64,000 nt of DNA from Pontixanthobacter aestiaquae (GTDB lineage: Bacteria > Pseudomonadota > Alphaproteobacteria > Sphingomonadales > Sphingomonadaceae): assembly GCF_009827455.1 (NCBI RefSeq), contig NZ_WTYZ01000001.1, forward strand, positions 2,551,001 through 2,615,000, written 5' to 3'. Shown here piece after piece: positions 37,210 through 46,567 of the stretch (its first letter is position 1; every line of letters starts with the position of its first letter). The position numbers were made by a program, and so were the translations under genes. Under the pieces are notes generated by a model that saw only the letters and a list, made by a program, of their open reading frames with translations, searched no databases and was not told where the DNA came from.

Positions 37210-37752
37210 GTGAAATGTGTTTTCGTAACTGGGCTCCTCCTCGCGATAACGGCCTGCAAGCCGCCGGCCACCGACGACTATGTCGAACGGGTAACGTTAA
37301 GCGAGGCGGACGGTCTGGCAAGCATGCCCATCGATTCGCCTGATACCGAAGACGCCGTTTGGGTCGAGAGCGATCGTGCCGGTCGAATATTGTATGGAGA
37401 ACCGGGCGGGACGCCGCTGATGGCTCTCGCTTGCACAGAAGAAGCCGGAAAGCGCTTTGTCCACATCACGCGCTTTGCCAAAGCCGATCCTGACGCGCAG
37501 GCGTTGATTGCACTGATCGGCAATGGTCACACGGCGCGCCTGCCAATAGATGCAGCATGGAATGGACGGGTGTGGCTGTGGGAAGGCAACTATCCTGCCA
37601 GCAGCCTTGATCTGAATGTATTCACAGGTCCGCGCCGGATCGAAGCGACCGTTCCCGGCGCGGGCAGCGTTATTCTCAATCCGAGCCCGCGCCCTGCGCA
37701 GTTGGTAGAGGCCTGTCGGCGTCAGGTTCCAGAGACCCCTTCGCCAGCGTGA
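37210..37752 (+). CDS. Hypothetical lipoprotein
   Basis: About 180 residues, no recognised family. With GTG at 37210 the start reads MKCVFVTGLLLAITAC, a clean lipobox; the alternative upstream ATG inside the S10 gene would bury this. The rest is beta-rich with RILYGEPGGTPLMALACTEEAGKRFVHITR. The last 77 bp overlap the 3' end of the DsbD-like gene on the other strand. Confidence 0.72.
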   Translation: MKCVFVTGLLLAITACKPPATDDYVERVTLSEADGLASMPIDSPDTEDAVWVESDRAGRILYGEPGGTPLMALACTEEAGKRFVHITRFAKADPDAQALIALIGNGHTARLPIDAAWNGRVWLWEGNYPASSLDLNVFTGPRRIEATVPGAGSVILNPSPRPAQLVEACRRQVPETPSPA

Positions 37753-39790
37753 CCAGACTATCGGGCGTTAGCACTTGCGGCAGGATTTGCGCTTCGCCGC
37801 CCGCAGGATACCAGACATAGAGCGGAACACCCGCTGCGCCGTGCTCGGTCAGATATTCTGTGATCGCCGCATCGCGCCGCGTCCAATCGCCGCGAATGGC
37901 CACTACGCCCGCTTTCGCGAACGCAGCCCGGGTCGCCTCGCGCTCGATCGCGACGCTTTCGTTGACTTTGCATGTGACGCACCAATCGGCTGTGAACCAC
38001 GCGAAAACGGGACGTCCGGACGCACGCGCTTCTACCATCGCAACTGCACTGTACTCCACCGGATTGAGCAACGAATCCGAACGGTTCGTCACGCTCTCTG
38101 AGTAACTTGCCGGAAGCGCGAAGGCGGCGAAAATCGCGAAAGGCGCAATAATCAAACCAAAGGCAGGCCATGCCATTTTGCCCGCGCTTTGCAGACGTCC
38201 GACAACCGCCAGCGCGATAAACAGGCCGATAATGAGCACCATCGCCATCAACGCAAATCCCTGCCCACCAAGACGCGATACCAGCCACACCAGCGCCAGC
38301 GCAGTCAGACCCATCGGAATCGCCATCAACCTGCGAAAACGTTCCATCCAGGTGCCGGGTTTGGGCAGCCTATTGCGCAGAGCCGGAACAAGGCCGATCA
38401 ACAGAAACGGCAGCGCCAAACCAAGGCCCAGAACCGCGAACAATAACAGCGCCTGATAGGCAGGCAGCAATAGCGCTGCACCCATCGCCGCTGCCATAAA
38501 TGGCCCGGTACACGGCGTGGCAGCGACAGCAGCCAGTAGGCCTGTTGCAAAGGCGCTGGCTGGTTCGCCGCTGCGAGTGAGTGACACCGAAGGTAGTTCG
38601 AATACACCGGCCAGATTGGCTGTAATCGCCACCGCCAGCACCAGCAGAGCCACAACCACGCCCGGTTCCTGAAGTTGGAACGCCCAGCCGATTTGCTCGC
38701 CCGCAGCACGCAGGGCCAGCATGATCGCGCCCAGCGCCACACATGCGAGGATGACGCCGACAGTATAGGCAATACCCTCTTTGCGCGCTTTGCTCTCGCT
38801 GCCACCTGCGCGGGCGAGGCTAAGAGCTTTCAGGCTGAGGATGGGAAACACGCAGGGCATGATGTTGAGGATCAATCCACCGGCCAGCGCCGCGAGCAGC
38901 AATAAACCAACAGCAGGAGTGTCAGAGGACAGCCTGGTGAAAGCACCATCTATCGGCGCGATATCTCCTGCTTTCGCAGCGAAACGCACGCCATTTTTTC
39001 CGTCAAACGCCAGAATCCCAGTGATCTGCTCAGGTTTTGTATCGGGATCGGAAAGAGCGATTTCGGCGACCAGCAAATCATCGCTGCGCATATAGGTTTG
39101 CAACGCAGCATATTGGACCAGGTCGGTGTTCGCGATGTAAATATGTGGGTCGGCAAGGTTCACGACAGATGGCAATGGGATCGCAATGCGCAGTGTATTG
39201 CCGCTCATTTCGAACGTGGCTGCGCTATCGATCATGGGCGGGATCGCAGCCTGCCACTCGGCAAAGCGACCGTCCCCGAATGCGCGATCGCCCAACGGCA
39301 GGGTGAGCTCCATCTCCCCTTCTTCCGGTACACAAATTTTGTCGGTGCAAGCGAGCCACTGCGCTTTAAGCCCAATTCGCGCTGCGCCCATCGCTTGCGC
39401 CTCTGATGGCACCGAAACGGAGACCAGCACCGCATAGGAACCTTCGTAGATATGGTTCATCAGATTGCTGATGAGTAGCTTCTGCGGTACAGGATATTGC
39501 GGCTCGCCCGCCGTCCAACCCGCGGGTAAATCCCATTCGAGCTGCATGCCGTAGCCAGCATCACCGGGGTTTGCCCAATAGCCGTGCCATTCGTCAGATA
39601 CCGGTTCGAAATGGATAGCGAGTGTCACGTTTTCGCCGGGAACGGCCGGTCCATCCGCCACTAACGTCGCTTTGATATTCGGTTCAATACCGGAAATATT
39701 CTGGGCAAAGCTGGGGCCGCTGATCGCAAAAGCGACGAGCAATGCCCAGCAAACCGCAAACCGGTGCGGCCATTGGCAGATGGCAGGCAT
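37676..39790 (-). CDS. DsbD/ScsB-like thiol:disulfide interchange protein
   Basis: A 704-residue membrane protein passing electrons from cytoplasmic thioredoxin to the periplasm. Signal peptide, N-terminal periplasmic domain (with CTDKICVPEEGEMELTLP), eight-helix core with NIMPCVFPILSLKAL and AATPCTGPFMAAAMG (the two redox Cys) and C-terminal thioredoxin-like domain with WFTADWCVTCKVNE (CxxC). The N-terminal domain differs from E. coli DsbD and is closer to ScsB. ATG 39790 has AAGGAG upstream. Confidence 0.93.
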   Translation of the reverse strand: MPAICQWPHRFAVCWALLVAFAISGPSFAQNISGIEPNIKATLVADGPAVPGENVTLAIHFEPVSDEWHGYWANPGDAGYGMQLEWDLPAGWTAGEPQYPVPQKLLISNLMNHIYEGSYAVLVSVSVPSEAQAMGAARIGLKAQWLACTDKICVPEEGEMELTLPLGDRAFGDGRFAEWQAAIPPMIDSAATFEMSGNTLRIAIPLPSVVNLADPHIYIANTDLVQYAALQTYMRSDDLLVAEIALSDPDTKPEQITGILAFDGKNGVRFAAKAGDIAPIDGAFTRLSSDTPAVGLLLLAALAGGLILNIMPCVFPILSLKALSLARAGGSESKARKEGIAYTVGVILACVALGAIMLALRAAGEQIGWAFQLQEPGVVVALLVLAVAITANLAGVFELPSVSLTRSGEPASAFATGLLAAVAATPCTGPFMAAAMGAALLLPAYQALLLFAVLGLGLALPFLLIGLVPALRNRLPKPGTWMERFRRLMAIPMGLTALALVWLVSRLGGQGFALMAMVLIIGLFIALAVVGRLQSAGKMAWPAFGLIIAPFAIFAAFALPASYSESVTNRSDSLLNPVEYSAVAMVEARASGRPVFAWFTADWCVTCKVNESVAIEREATRAAFAKAGVVAIRGDWTRRDAAITEYLTEHGAAGVPLYVWYPAGGEAQILPQVLTPDSLVTLAKGSLEPDADRPLPTAQGAGSD

Positions 39791-39884
39791 TGCGGGCAAA
39801 CTCCTTGCGTACTCCCCACCTGCACATTTAGGGAGATTTTGCACTTCCCGCAATGCGCCCCATCAAAGGCCCAATAACACGACC

Positions 39885-40340
39885 ATGCCGATCCTGCGAA
39901 AAATCCGCACTTTTAGCGGCCTGCCCGGCGATGAGGTCTGGGCGTTTTTCGAAGCGACCGTGCTGCTGACCTATGCAAGGATTATCGTCAATCTGGTGCC
40001 ACTGTCCTATTGGAGAAAGCAGGTCCAAGTATCGAAGCACGACACCGCCGACATGGCCCTGCTCACCAAAGAGCAGCGCCAAAAGTCGCGGATGGTCATG
40101 CGGACCATCAACCGCGCTGGGCGTAATTTGCCGGTGAAGTTCGTATGCCTCCCACAAGCTTTCGCGGCCCGATGGATGCTAACACGGCGAGGAATTCCGA
40201 CAGAGCTATTTCTCGGCACCCAACTGGCTGCAGAAGAAGATCGCGAATTTCACGCTTGGCTCAAAGCGGGCGACATCATGATTACCGGTCACTGTGACGA
40301 AGAGGCATATGCCGTGTTCGGATCCCAGCGGCGCGCCTAG
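39885..40340 (+). CDS. Lasso peptide leader peptidase B2 (transglutaminase-like)
   Basis: A 151-residue B2-type protein (Transglut_core3). Papain-like catalytic residues: Cys88 in FVCLPQAFAARWMLTRRGIPTEL, His123 in EFHAWLKAGD, with a following Asp. B2 cleaves the leader from the lasso precursor, guided by the B1 recognition protein. It is the first gene of the cluster and is separated from B1 by six genes. Its stop codon shares CTAG with the stop of the convergent nucleotidyltransferase gene. Divergent from the DsbD-like gene; weak ribosome-binding site. Confidence 0.9.
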   Translation: MPILRKIRTFSGLPGDEVWAFFEATVLLTYARIIVNLVPLSYWRKQVQVSKHDTADMALLTKEQRQKSRMVMRTINRAGRNLPVKFVCLPQAFAARWMLTRRGIPTELFLGTQLAAEEDREFHAWLKAGDIMITGHCDEEAYAVFGSQRRA

Positions 40341-41521
40341 CTCTTCGATCCAAGCAAGCGCTTCAGAGCACGGCCGATACCAAGCATGGGAGACAAGGCC
40401 CCGAGCGACCACAGTTCGCCGGATTTAACCGGAACTGTCGCAAGATCGCGCGGGCGGGCGAGTTCGCGCAGCAAAGCATGGCGGCGATAGCCACCGCCAC
40501 TTTTGAGCAAAACCGAATGATGGAACCGGTCGCGATAATGTGCCCAATCTTGCAATCTATGCGGCCGCGACGGCATATCTGCGAACATCATTCCGAGTTC
40601 GAGATCAATGAGGCGTCTGACATCCTGCTTCAACAAGCCCGCAAACGCAGTCGGGATAGCTGTACCTAGGATACGCTGCGATAACGCCAGACTAACCGCT
40701 CCAATCCGCTGGAGATCGTCGGCCACAAATATCTTGGCTGCCGCAGCAGCCTCGTCGTGCGACAGGCCCCGCACTGCCCGATCAACATCGGCTAGCCATT
40801 TCAACCGCACCCAGCCCGATTTTGCGCCATGTGTGCAGATATAGACGAAATGCATACTGGGACTGAGCATCGGGATGTTTTTTGCGCCGATTTTCGTCCG
40901 TGGGATTGCTTGGGTCCAAGACTGATCGATCGCTGGCTGCATCGCCGGGTTCGGTATCATCCGCCAGTGAAGATCAAGCTGCATTCCATCGCTCTTGCGA
41001 ATGTAAGTAAAGGCATTGTGCAACGCCATAAATGCCTCGCGGCTCCGCTCGTTTAGATCGAAATCAGGGTAGAACAGCTCGAAACCATGCGCACTGACGA
41101 TTTCCTCGGCATCGGCATACCGCTCGGGCGTAACAATCAAATCGACATCGATCATTTCGCGCTGCGAAGGCGCCGAGTAATATTGGTTTGCTACTCCGAT
41201 GCCTTTTAAACACGCGCAGGCAATGCCTCGCGCGGCGAACGCGTCCGCCAATTCGCCCGTTAGCCTCACGGCTCGCATATAATATTCGGCGTTCTCATTG
41301 GTTTTCCGGGTCAAGCTCTTCAGCAGTGCAACCGGCGGGGTGATTGCGGGAAACTGTTGAAATCCGGCGTGCACCAAAGCGCCGACACGGTGCCGATCGA
41401 CGAGTGCTTCAAACCGTTCCCAGTCGAAGTCTTCCGTCGAACTCATTATTTCAGGCAGAAACGGCGAAGCGTCGGGCGATTCCGCAATCAGCAGCGCCAG
41501 CAGCTTCTGCTCGATATTCAT
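40337..41521 (-). CDS. Nucleotidyltransferase-family protein of the lasso cluster
   Basis: A 394-residue protein of the NTP_transf_5 type: CLKGIGVANQYYSAPSQREMIDVDLIV with D-x-D metal site, ELFYPDF, FTYIRKSDGMQLDLHWRMIPNP, and THGAKSGWVRLKWLADVDRAV. This family accompanies HprK-like kinases in paeninodin-type lasso clusters, where a relative has been reported to modify the phosphorylated peptide. Here it is on the opposite strand from the rest of the cluster, divergent from the ABC gene. ATG 41521 gives MNIEQKLLALLIAESPD; upstream in-frame codons are unsupported. Confidence 0.88.
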   Translation of the reverse strand: MNIEQKLLALLIAESPDASPFLPEIMSSTEDFDWERFEALVDRHRVGALVHAGFQQFPAITPPVALLKSLTRKTNENAEYYMRAVRLTGELADAFAARGIACACLKGIGVANQYYSAPSQREMIDVDLIVTPERYADAEEIVSAHGFELFYPDFDLNERSREAFMALHNAFTYIRKSDGMQLDLHWRMIPNPAMQPAIDQSWTQAIPRTKIGAKNIPMLSPSMHFVYICTHGAKSGWVRLKWLADVDRAVRGLSHDEAAAAAKIFVADDLQRIGAVSLALSQRILGTAIPTAFAGLLKQDVRRLIDLELGMMFADMPSRPHRLQDWAHYRDRFHHSVLLKSGGGYRRHALLRELARPRDLATVPVKSGELWSLGALSPMLGIGRALKRLLGSKS

Positions 41522-41598
41522 CCGCTTGTGCAACTTTGCCCCCCTCGTGTCATGTGTGCTTGTTGCCTTTGACACCATCTGGCAAGACCCGTTTCGCA

Positions 41599-43314
41599 AT
41601 GGGGGCCTTCCGATCATATTTTGCCGATGTCAGGCGCGATGCAGGCCGTGATCTTCCGCTTGCTGCACTGCTAGTAGGCGCAGGTGCGCTTCTGGAGGGC
41701 ATCGGCATCGTTGCCATTCTGCCGTTTGCCGCGCTGATTACCGGAAATGCAGACACGCAGACAGCGCGTTCCATCCTCGAATTTATGGGCAGTCTTGGCA
41801 TCTCTACCGAAGTCGGCCGTGCGCTGGTACTGTCATGCGGGTTCCTGCTCCTGCTCGCGCTACGCGGTCTCGTCGTGTGGAAGCGCGATACAAAACTGTT
41901 CTACATGGGCCTTGGGTATGTTGACCGCTGGCGCAGCAAACTGTTCCGCGCCATTGCCGATGCGCAGTGGAGCGTCGTGAGCAATCTACGCCGCACCGAT
42001 ATCGAACACTCGATTACCAATGATGTGATGCGGCTGTCCTCCGGCACGGACCGGATGCTGAAAGGTGGCGCTGCGATTGCGCTCGCCTTGGTTCAGTTGG
42101 CAATTATTGCCTTGCTCGCACCGACATTGTTGCTGATGGTTTTGAGTCTGGTCCTGGTCGCCGCAGCGGTGACGGGCCCATTGCTGCGCAAGGCCAATCG
42201 GCTCGGCCAACGTCTAACCAATTCGGGGCGCCAAATACACAGCGTGCTGGGCGATTTTCTGATCAGTCAAAAGCTGGCGCGGCTCAACAATGCCCAAAAC
42301 CAATTTCTTGACCGTTTCGATAGCTCGGTGCGCGATGTTCGCTCTCATCAGTTGGACTTTTTCAAATCGCAGACTGCAGCGCGCATTTGTTTCCAGTTTG
42401 CCGCGGGCTGCGTGGTCGTAGCGGCTCTGCTAGTCGGGTTTTTCGTCTTACTGACACCTTTATCGGTGCTGGCTGTCACGCTTTTGGTTCTCGCGCGACT
42501 GGTCGGCCCGGTCCAGATGGTCGCGCAAACAGGGCAAGCGATTGCCAATACGCTGCCGGCCTACACCTCGCTCGAAGCCACATTAGCCGAACTCCAAGAC
42601 GCTGCAGAGCCTTTAACCGAACTCGATCGGACTGACCATAAAATGGGCCCGGCATCACTGGTGTTGTCAGATATCTCATTCGCATATTCCGAGAGCAGTC
42701 CGCCAGTATTGACGGACGTCGATTTGACTATCGCCGCCGGTGAAATTGTCGCCCTGTCTGGTGTATCCGGAGACGGGAAAACTACCTTGCTCGACATTAT
42801 TGCCGGGCTCCATCACGCAGTGGACGGGGCAATCACGGTGGATGGCGAACACCTCGATACTCCTTCGGCATTCCGCAATTGGCGGTCCCAACTGGCTTAT
42901 CTCCCGCAAGACCCTTTTTTGTTCGACAGCAGCTTGCGTGAAAACCTGACTTGGTCCGCAGAAGCAGTTGCCGATGAAGCTCTATGGACTGCTCTGGAAA
43001 TCGCCGGAGCAGACGGGTTCGTTCGGAAAATGTCTGACGGGCTGGATAGCCGCGCGGGAGAACGCGGGCAAAACATGTCCGGCGGCCAGCGTCAACGGAT
43101 CTGCATCGCCCGCGCGCTGCTGAGAAAACCGCGCTTGCTGATTTTGGACGAAGCAACCAATGCTCTCGATGCGCAACTGGAAAAAGATATATTGGAAAGG
43201 CTCATCGCCATGCGCGATCAGTTCTCGATCATTTTGGTCACGCACCGCCGCGACACGCAGCAACTAGCAGACCGCTTGGTGACGCTGTCGGGCGGCAAGA
43301 TCGCCAGCACATGA
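41599..43314 (+). CDS. ABC transporter, fused permease-ATPase (lasso peptide exporter)
   Basis: A 571-residue half-transporter, dimeric when active. Six helices in residues 1-310 (YRKs replaced by FRSYFADVRRDAGRDLPLAALL start), ATPase with Walker A GVSGDGKTT (about 388-396), Q-loop LPQDPFLF, signature NMSGGQRQRICIARA (about 492), Walker B LLILDEATNALD (about 513) and H-switch THRRD. No N-terminal peptidase domain, in line with leader removal by B1/B2. By context it exports the mature peptide and provides self-protection. It overlaps the next gene by 4 bp. Confidence 0.92.
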   Translation: MGAFRSYFADVRRDAGRDLPLAALLVGAGALLEGIGIVAILPFAALITGNADTQTARSILEFMGSLGISTEVGRALVLSCGFLLLLALRGLVVWKRDTKLFYMGLGYVDRWRSKLFRAIADAQWSVVSNLRRTDIEHSITNDVMRLSSGTDRMLKGGAAIALALVQLAIIALLAPTLLLMVLSLVLVAAAVTGPLLRKANRLGQRLTNSGRQIHSVLGDFLISQKLARLNNAQNQFLDRFDSSVRDVRSHQLDFFKSQTAARICFQFAAGCVVVAALLVGFFVLLTPLSVLAVTLLVLARLVGPVQMVAQTGQAIANTLPAYTSLEATLAELQDAAEPLTELDRTDHKMGPASLVLSDISFAYSESSPPVLTDVDLTIAAGEIVALSGVSGDGKTTLLDIIAGLHHAVDGAITVDGEHLDTPSAFRNWRSQLAYLPQDPFLFDSSLRENLTWSAEAVADEALWTALEIAGADGFVRKMSDGLDSRAGERGQNMSGGQRQRICIARALLRKPRLLILDEATNALDAQLEKDILERLIAMRDQFSIILVTHRRDTQQLADRLVTLSGGKIAST

Positions 43315-44123
43315 GCCGCGAACTGATCGAGCAACGCCGCGCCGCCATCAAGAAGCACTTGTTTCTGCTTTGCCCCAACAATAGCGGTTCAACCTATTTA
43401 TCGCGTGCGTTGGCCAAATCGCAATCGGTCTGGAGCCTCAAGCGCGAAGGCCAACACATACTTGGATTTGCAGGACCGTCCAGTATCGAAACTCCTTGGC
43501 CGCTAATTTGGGGAGGAGAAACACGCACACTGGCTTATTTCCGCGATTCCCCAGATTATGATTGGGAACGGACGAAGAAAGCTTGGTATTTTCATGCTGA
43601 TGCAGTGCACAATAACGCACCGGTTTTTCATACCAAGTCACCGCCATTCCTGCTGATCGCCGACCAGTTGGCTACCAATTTCGAGAATGCATCGTTCTTG
43701 TTTATGGTCCGCAATCCTTATGCGGTGCTGGAAGGAATACTGCGACGGCGAAAGCCGGTTGACGGCGAAGCGCGGGCGCTAGAAATGCCCAAAATCGCCG
43801 CGCAGCATCTGGTGACATGTTTCAGATATCAGCGTGAAAATATCGAACGCTATGCCGACCGATCCTTTAGCTTTTCCTACGAAGAATTATGCGAGGACCC
43901 TGCCGCAATCGCTACTGGCATCAGCACACTTGTTCCGGAATTGGATGACCTTGACTTATCGCAAAAACTTGCAGTGAAAGGCACGTATGATGAGCCCTTG
44001 CGCAATATGAACGACGATCAGATCGCGCGGCTCACAGATGCGCAAATCGCAATGGCGAACGAAGTTTTTCGCCCCAATGCGGACCTGCTGTCGCATTTTG
44101 ACTATCCGTTGATCGAAACATAG
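43311..44123 (+). CDS. Sulfotransferase-family protein 1 (lasso cluster)
   Basis: A 270-residue P-loop protein. The 5'-phosphosulfate loop is LFLLCPNNSGSTYLSRAL (residues about 17-34); the 3'-phosphate site appears in ENASFLFMVRNPYAVLEGI (Arg plus downstream Ser/Thr-poor helix). It lacks the usual KxGTTSL wording, so is a divergent member. Translationally coupled to the exporter (ATGA). By context it could sulfate the peptide at Tyr, Thr or Ser; a structural-protein alternative cannot be excluded. Confidence 0.8.
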   Translation: MSRELIEQRRAAIKKHLFLLCPNNSGSTYLSRALAKSQSVWSLKREGQHILGFAGPSSIETPWPLIWGGETRTLAYFRDSPDYDWERTKKAWYFHADAVHNNAPVFHTKSPPFLLIADQLATNFENASFLFMVRNPYAVLEGILRRRKPVDGEARALEMPKIAAQHLVTCFRYQRENIERYADRSFSFSYEELCEDPAAIATGISTLVPELDDLDLSQKLAVKGTYDEPLRNMNDDQIARLTDAQIAMANEVFRPNADLLSHFDYPLIET

Positions 44124-44176
44124 GCATAGCGCGACGATGTTTGGACTTCGGACTGAAACGATAAGGAACAACCAGA

Positions 44177-44773
44177 GTGCCGCCTAAAGTTCAAAAACCG
44201 TCCAATGTCAGGCTTTTGGGTCAAGTTGACGCCCAGCAACTCACGGCACTTGCGCAGCGCGTCTCAGTGACAACATGGGGCGAGGAAGATGCGCGCAAAG
44301 AGAATGATTTTGAAGTATTTGACCACACCCAACATGTGGTTTTTCGTTTCATTCGGGGCAATCGTGATCCGGAAGACAGCTATGCCAATCCCGCGTGGGA
44401 TATCTGGGAGCCGGTCTTGATGCCCGTTATGCAGGCGGCGATTTTACCCTACGCGTTTCGCAAGCCGAGATTCCCCAAAGCCATGCTGGCGAAACTGTCT
44501 GCTGGACACGCTATCGACCCGCATTATGACGGGGCAGGTTCTAACCAGCGGGTCCATAAGATCCATGTCCCCTTAGTGACAAATCCGGATGCGATCTTTC
44601 TGGTCGATGGTGAGAGCTTCCACTTGGAAGCGGGCAATGCGTATGAAGTGAACAACATAGTGTCCCATGGAGCGGCAAATAGCGGATCAGAAGACCGCAT
44701 ACATTTTATTTTCGAGGTGTTCGAAAGCGACTACGAAAGCGCGATCCGGGAAAGCGCGACCGCCGATGTATAG
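44177..44773 (+). CDS. Aspartyl/asparaginyl beta-hydroxylase family dioxygenase
   Basis: A 198-residue protein with the AspH/PF05118 pattern: LSAGHAIDPHYDG and NQRVHKIHVPL, FLVDGESFHLEAGNAYEVNN, SHGAANSGSEDRIHFIFEVF. The His of HYDG and of SHGAAN would bind iron, and Arg of DRIHF the 2-oxoglutarate. GTG start with AAGGAACAACCAGA upstream. The predicted core peptide has Asn5 and Asn11 and Glu10 but no Asp, so Asn hydroxylation is a possible role. It overlaps the kinase gene by 8 bp. Confidence 0.87.
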   Translation: MPPKVQKPSNVRLLGQVDAQQLTALAQRVSVTTWGEEDARKENDFEVFDHTQHVVFRFIRGNRDPEDSYANPAWDIWEPVLMPVMQAAILPYAFRKPRFPKAMLAKLSAGHAIDPHYDGAGSNQRVHKIHVPLVTNPDAIFLVDGESFHLEAGNAYEVNNIVSHGAANSGSEDRIHFIFEVFESDYESAIRESATADV

Positions 44774-45671
44774 TGCTTATGGATTGGCCATAAAGTCAGA
44801 TATCGAGCTGCCCGCCCTCGCTCATATCGAACCCACTGAGCCTGATATAACAATTGCTGCCGCCACCATCCCGGCCGATGCCGGCGGCAAAACCAAGTTC
44901 CGCAACTGGGAGGCCGAGCCCGAGCGATTTCTCAGTAGTTTCTTCGGTATTGGACGGTTCCTGATAACCGGTGGCGACACCATTCATTACGACCGCGATG
45001 CAGGTGCTGACGACACGCAAATCATTTCGATTATCTTGGGGACCGCGCTTGCTGCCGCGATGATGCAACGCAGGATTTTGCCAATCCATTCCTGCAGCGT
45101 GATGACCGACCAAGGAGCGGTCCTGGTGATGGGGCGTTCTGGCGCTGGGAAGTCGACGATGCTGGGCGGGCTTCTGGCACTTGATCTGCCGATGCTTGCA
45201 GATGATGTGACCGGCCTGGACTTTGACAACAATGGGCAGCCAGTTGCTATACCCGGCTTCCCGGCAATGCGCCTGTGGGAGGACTCGCTGACCAAACTCG
45301 GACACAGCACGGATGGTCTTCCGCAGGTTCGCAGTGACATTCGCAAATATTATGTACCGGTCGAAAACTTCCATACAACGCGGGCTCGAATCCGGGCGAT
45401 CGTCCATCTGACGGTCAGTAACGAGACCAATGTCCGGATCGAACCGTTGGGCGACGCCGAGAGGGTCGAATGCCTATCGCGCTTTATCTTCCGTAAGAAA
45501 TTCATCGACGGTATGGGTATGCGCCGCTTTGCATTCGAACAGGTCGCAAAAACCGTCAATCAGGTGCCGCTTTTGCGGGTCACACGGCCAGCGGTAGCAG
45601 TCGAGCCCAAACGGCTCGCGCAGCAAATGCTCGATCATATCGCGACAGCCGAGGCGGTTAGCGTGCTATGA
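44766..45671 (+). CDS. HprK-like kinase (lasso peptide kinase)
   Basis: A 301-residue P-loop kinase of the HPr kinase/phosphorylase fold: Walker A VMGRSGAGKSTMLGG (about 121-135), then LADDVTGLD (metal-binding Asp pair) and IRKYYVPVENFH. An N-terminal domain of about 100 residues replaces the usual HprK N-domain. Homologues in paeninodin- and syanodin-type clusters phosphorylate the C-terminal Ser of the precursor; the precursor here ends in Ser. No HPr is nearby, supporting a peptide substrate. ATG 44766 reads MYSAYGLAIKSDIELP. Overlaps neighbours on both sides. Confidence 0.9.
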   Translation: MYSAYGLAIKSDIELPALAHIEPTEPDITIAAATIPADAGGKTKFRNWEAEPERFLSSFFGIGRFLITGGDTIHYDRDAGADDTQIISIILGTALAAAMMQRRILPIHSCSVMTDQGAVLVMGRSGAGKSTMLGGLLALDLPMLADDVTGLDFDNNGQPVAIPGFPAMRLWEDSLTKLGHSTDGLPQVRSDIRKYYVPVENFHTTRARIRAIVHLTVSNETNVRIEPLGDAERVECLSRFIFRKKFIDGMGMRRFAFEQVAKTVNQVPLLRVTRPAVAVEPKRLAQQMLDHIATAEAVSVL

Positions 45672-46543
45672 CCTCAGCGCAATTCGATAATGATCGGAAA
45701 TTGATCTGGCTGGCGTCTTACCCGAAATCGGGCAATACTTGGCTACGCAGCTTATTGACCGCTTATCTGCTCCCCCACGATGAGTTCGATTTAAATGCCA
45801 TGCTGGGCGAGCAGGATCCCTTCGACCGCCAGCAACTGGATGACCACGCTGGCATCAGCTCGGCAGATTTTCTGCCGCATGAATTGATCCCTTACCAGGC
45901 TCAGTTGCATCGCGACATGGCTCAGGAAAGCGAGAATTGGCGCCTGATCAAAACCCATAGTGCTTACGTCAAAGCAGATAACCGCGAACCGCTGTTTCCG
46001 GCCGATGCCAGTGCAGGTGTAATTGTGATCGTCCGCAACCCGCTCGACATCGTACCATCCTATGCGCATCACGAAGGCAAGGACAATGCCTGGGTCATCG
46101 CGCATTTGGGTAACGAACACGCTGGGACGGACAGTTGGCGGCACCGGAGTACGACAATGTTACCGCAAACAATGTCGAGTTGGTCGATCAATGTCGAAAG
46201 CTGGCTGAGCCAGTCCGAAGTCCCGATTCTGTTGCTGCGTTACGAAGATATGCATCGTGATACAGAAGCGAGTTTGACCAAGGCGCTGCGCTTTTGTGCA
46301 ATTGAAATCGAGCCGGGCTTGGTAACCAAAGCCGTTAGCCGGTGCAGCATCGACCGGTTAAGGATAGATGAGGCGAAGAAAGGGTTTAACGAGCGACCAT
46401 CGACACAGCGGTCGTTCTTCCGCTCCGGCAAAATTGGCGATGGTGCCAAAAACCTCTCGAAAGATCAGATCAGCATGATATTGAACGATCATGGCCGGGT
46501 AATGGAAATGGTCGGATATCCGGCCAATTCATCCATTTTGTAG
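45668..46543 (+). CDS. Sulfotransferase-family protein 2 (lasso cluster)
   Basis: A 291-residue cytosolic-type sulfotransferase: PAPS loop LIWLASYPKSGNTWLRSLL (residues about 12-30), 3'-phosphate site VIVIVRNPLDIVPSYAHHEG, LLRYEDMHRD and the C-terminal RSFFRSGKIGDGAKNLS (RKGxxGDWKN-like). This is a much more canonical sulfotransferase than protein 1. The ATG overlaps the kinase stop by 4 bp. Likely tailors the peptide; other small-molecule acceptors are possible. Confidence 0.9.
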   Translation: MTSAQFDNDRKLIWLASYPKSGNTWLRSLLTAYLLPHDEFDLNAMLGEQDPFDRQQLDDHAGISSADFLPHELIPYQAQLHRDMAQESENWRLIKTHSAYVKADNREPLFPADASAGVIVIVRNPLDIVPSYAHHEGKDNAWVIAHLGNEHAGTDSWRHRSTTMLPQTMSSWSINVESWLSQSEVPILLLRYEDMHRDTEASLTKALRFCAIEIEPGLVTKAVSRCSIDRLRIDEAKKGFNERPSTQRSFFRSGKIGDGAKNLSKDQISMILNDHGRVMEMVGYPANSSIL

Positions 46544-46567
46544 AAAACCAATTATTTTGAGAGATGT

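Noticed and set aside
44766..45671. True HPr kinase of a phosphotransferase system
   Set aside because: No HPr or EIIA gene nearby, the N-terminal domain differs, and the gene is coupled to lasso tailoring genes.
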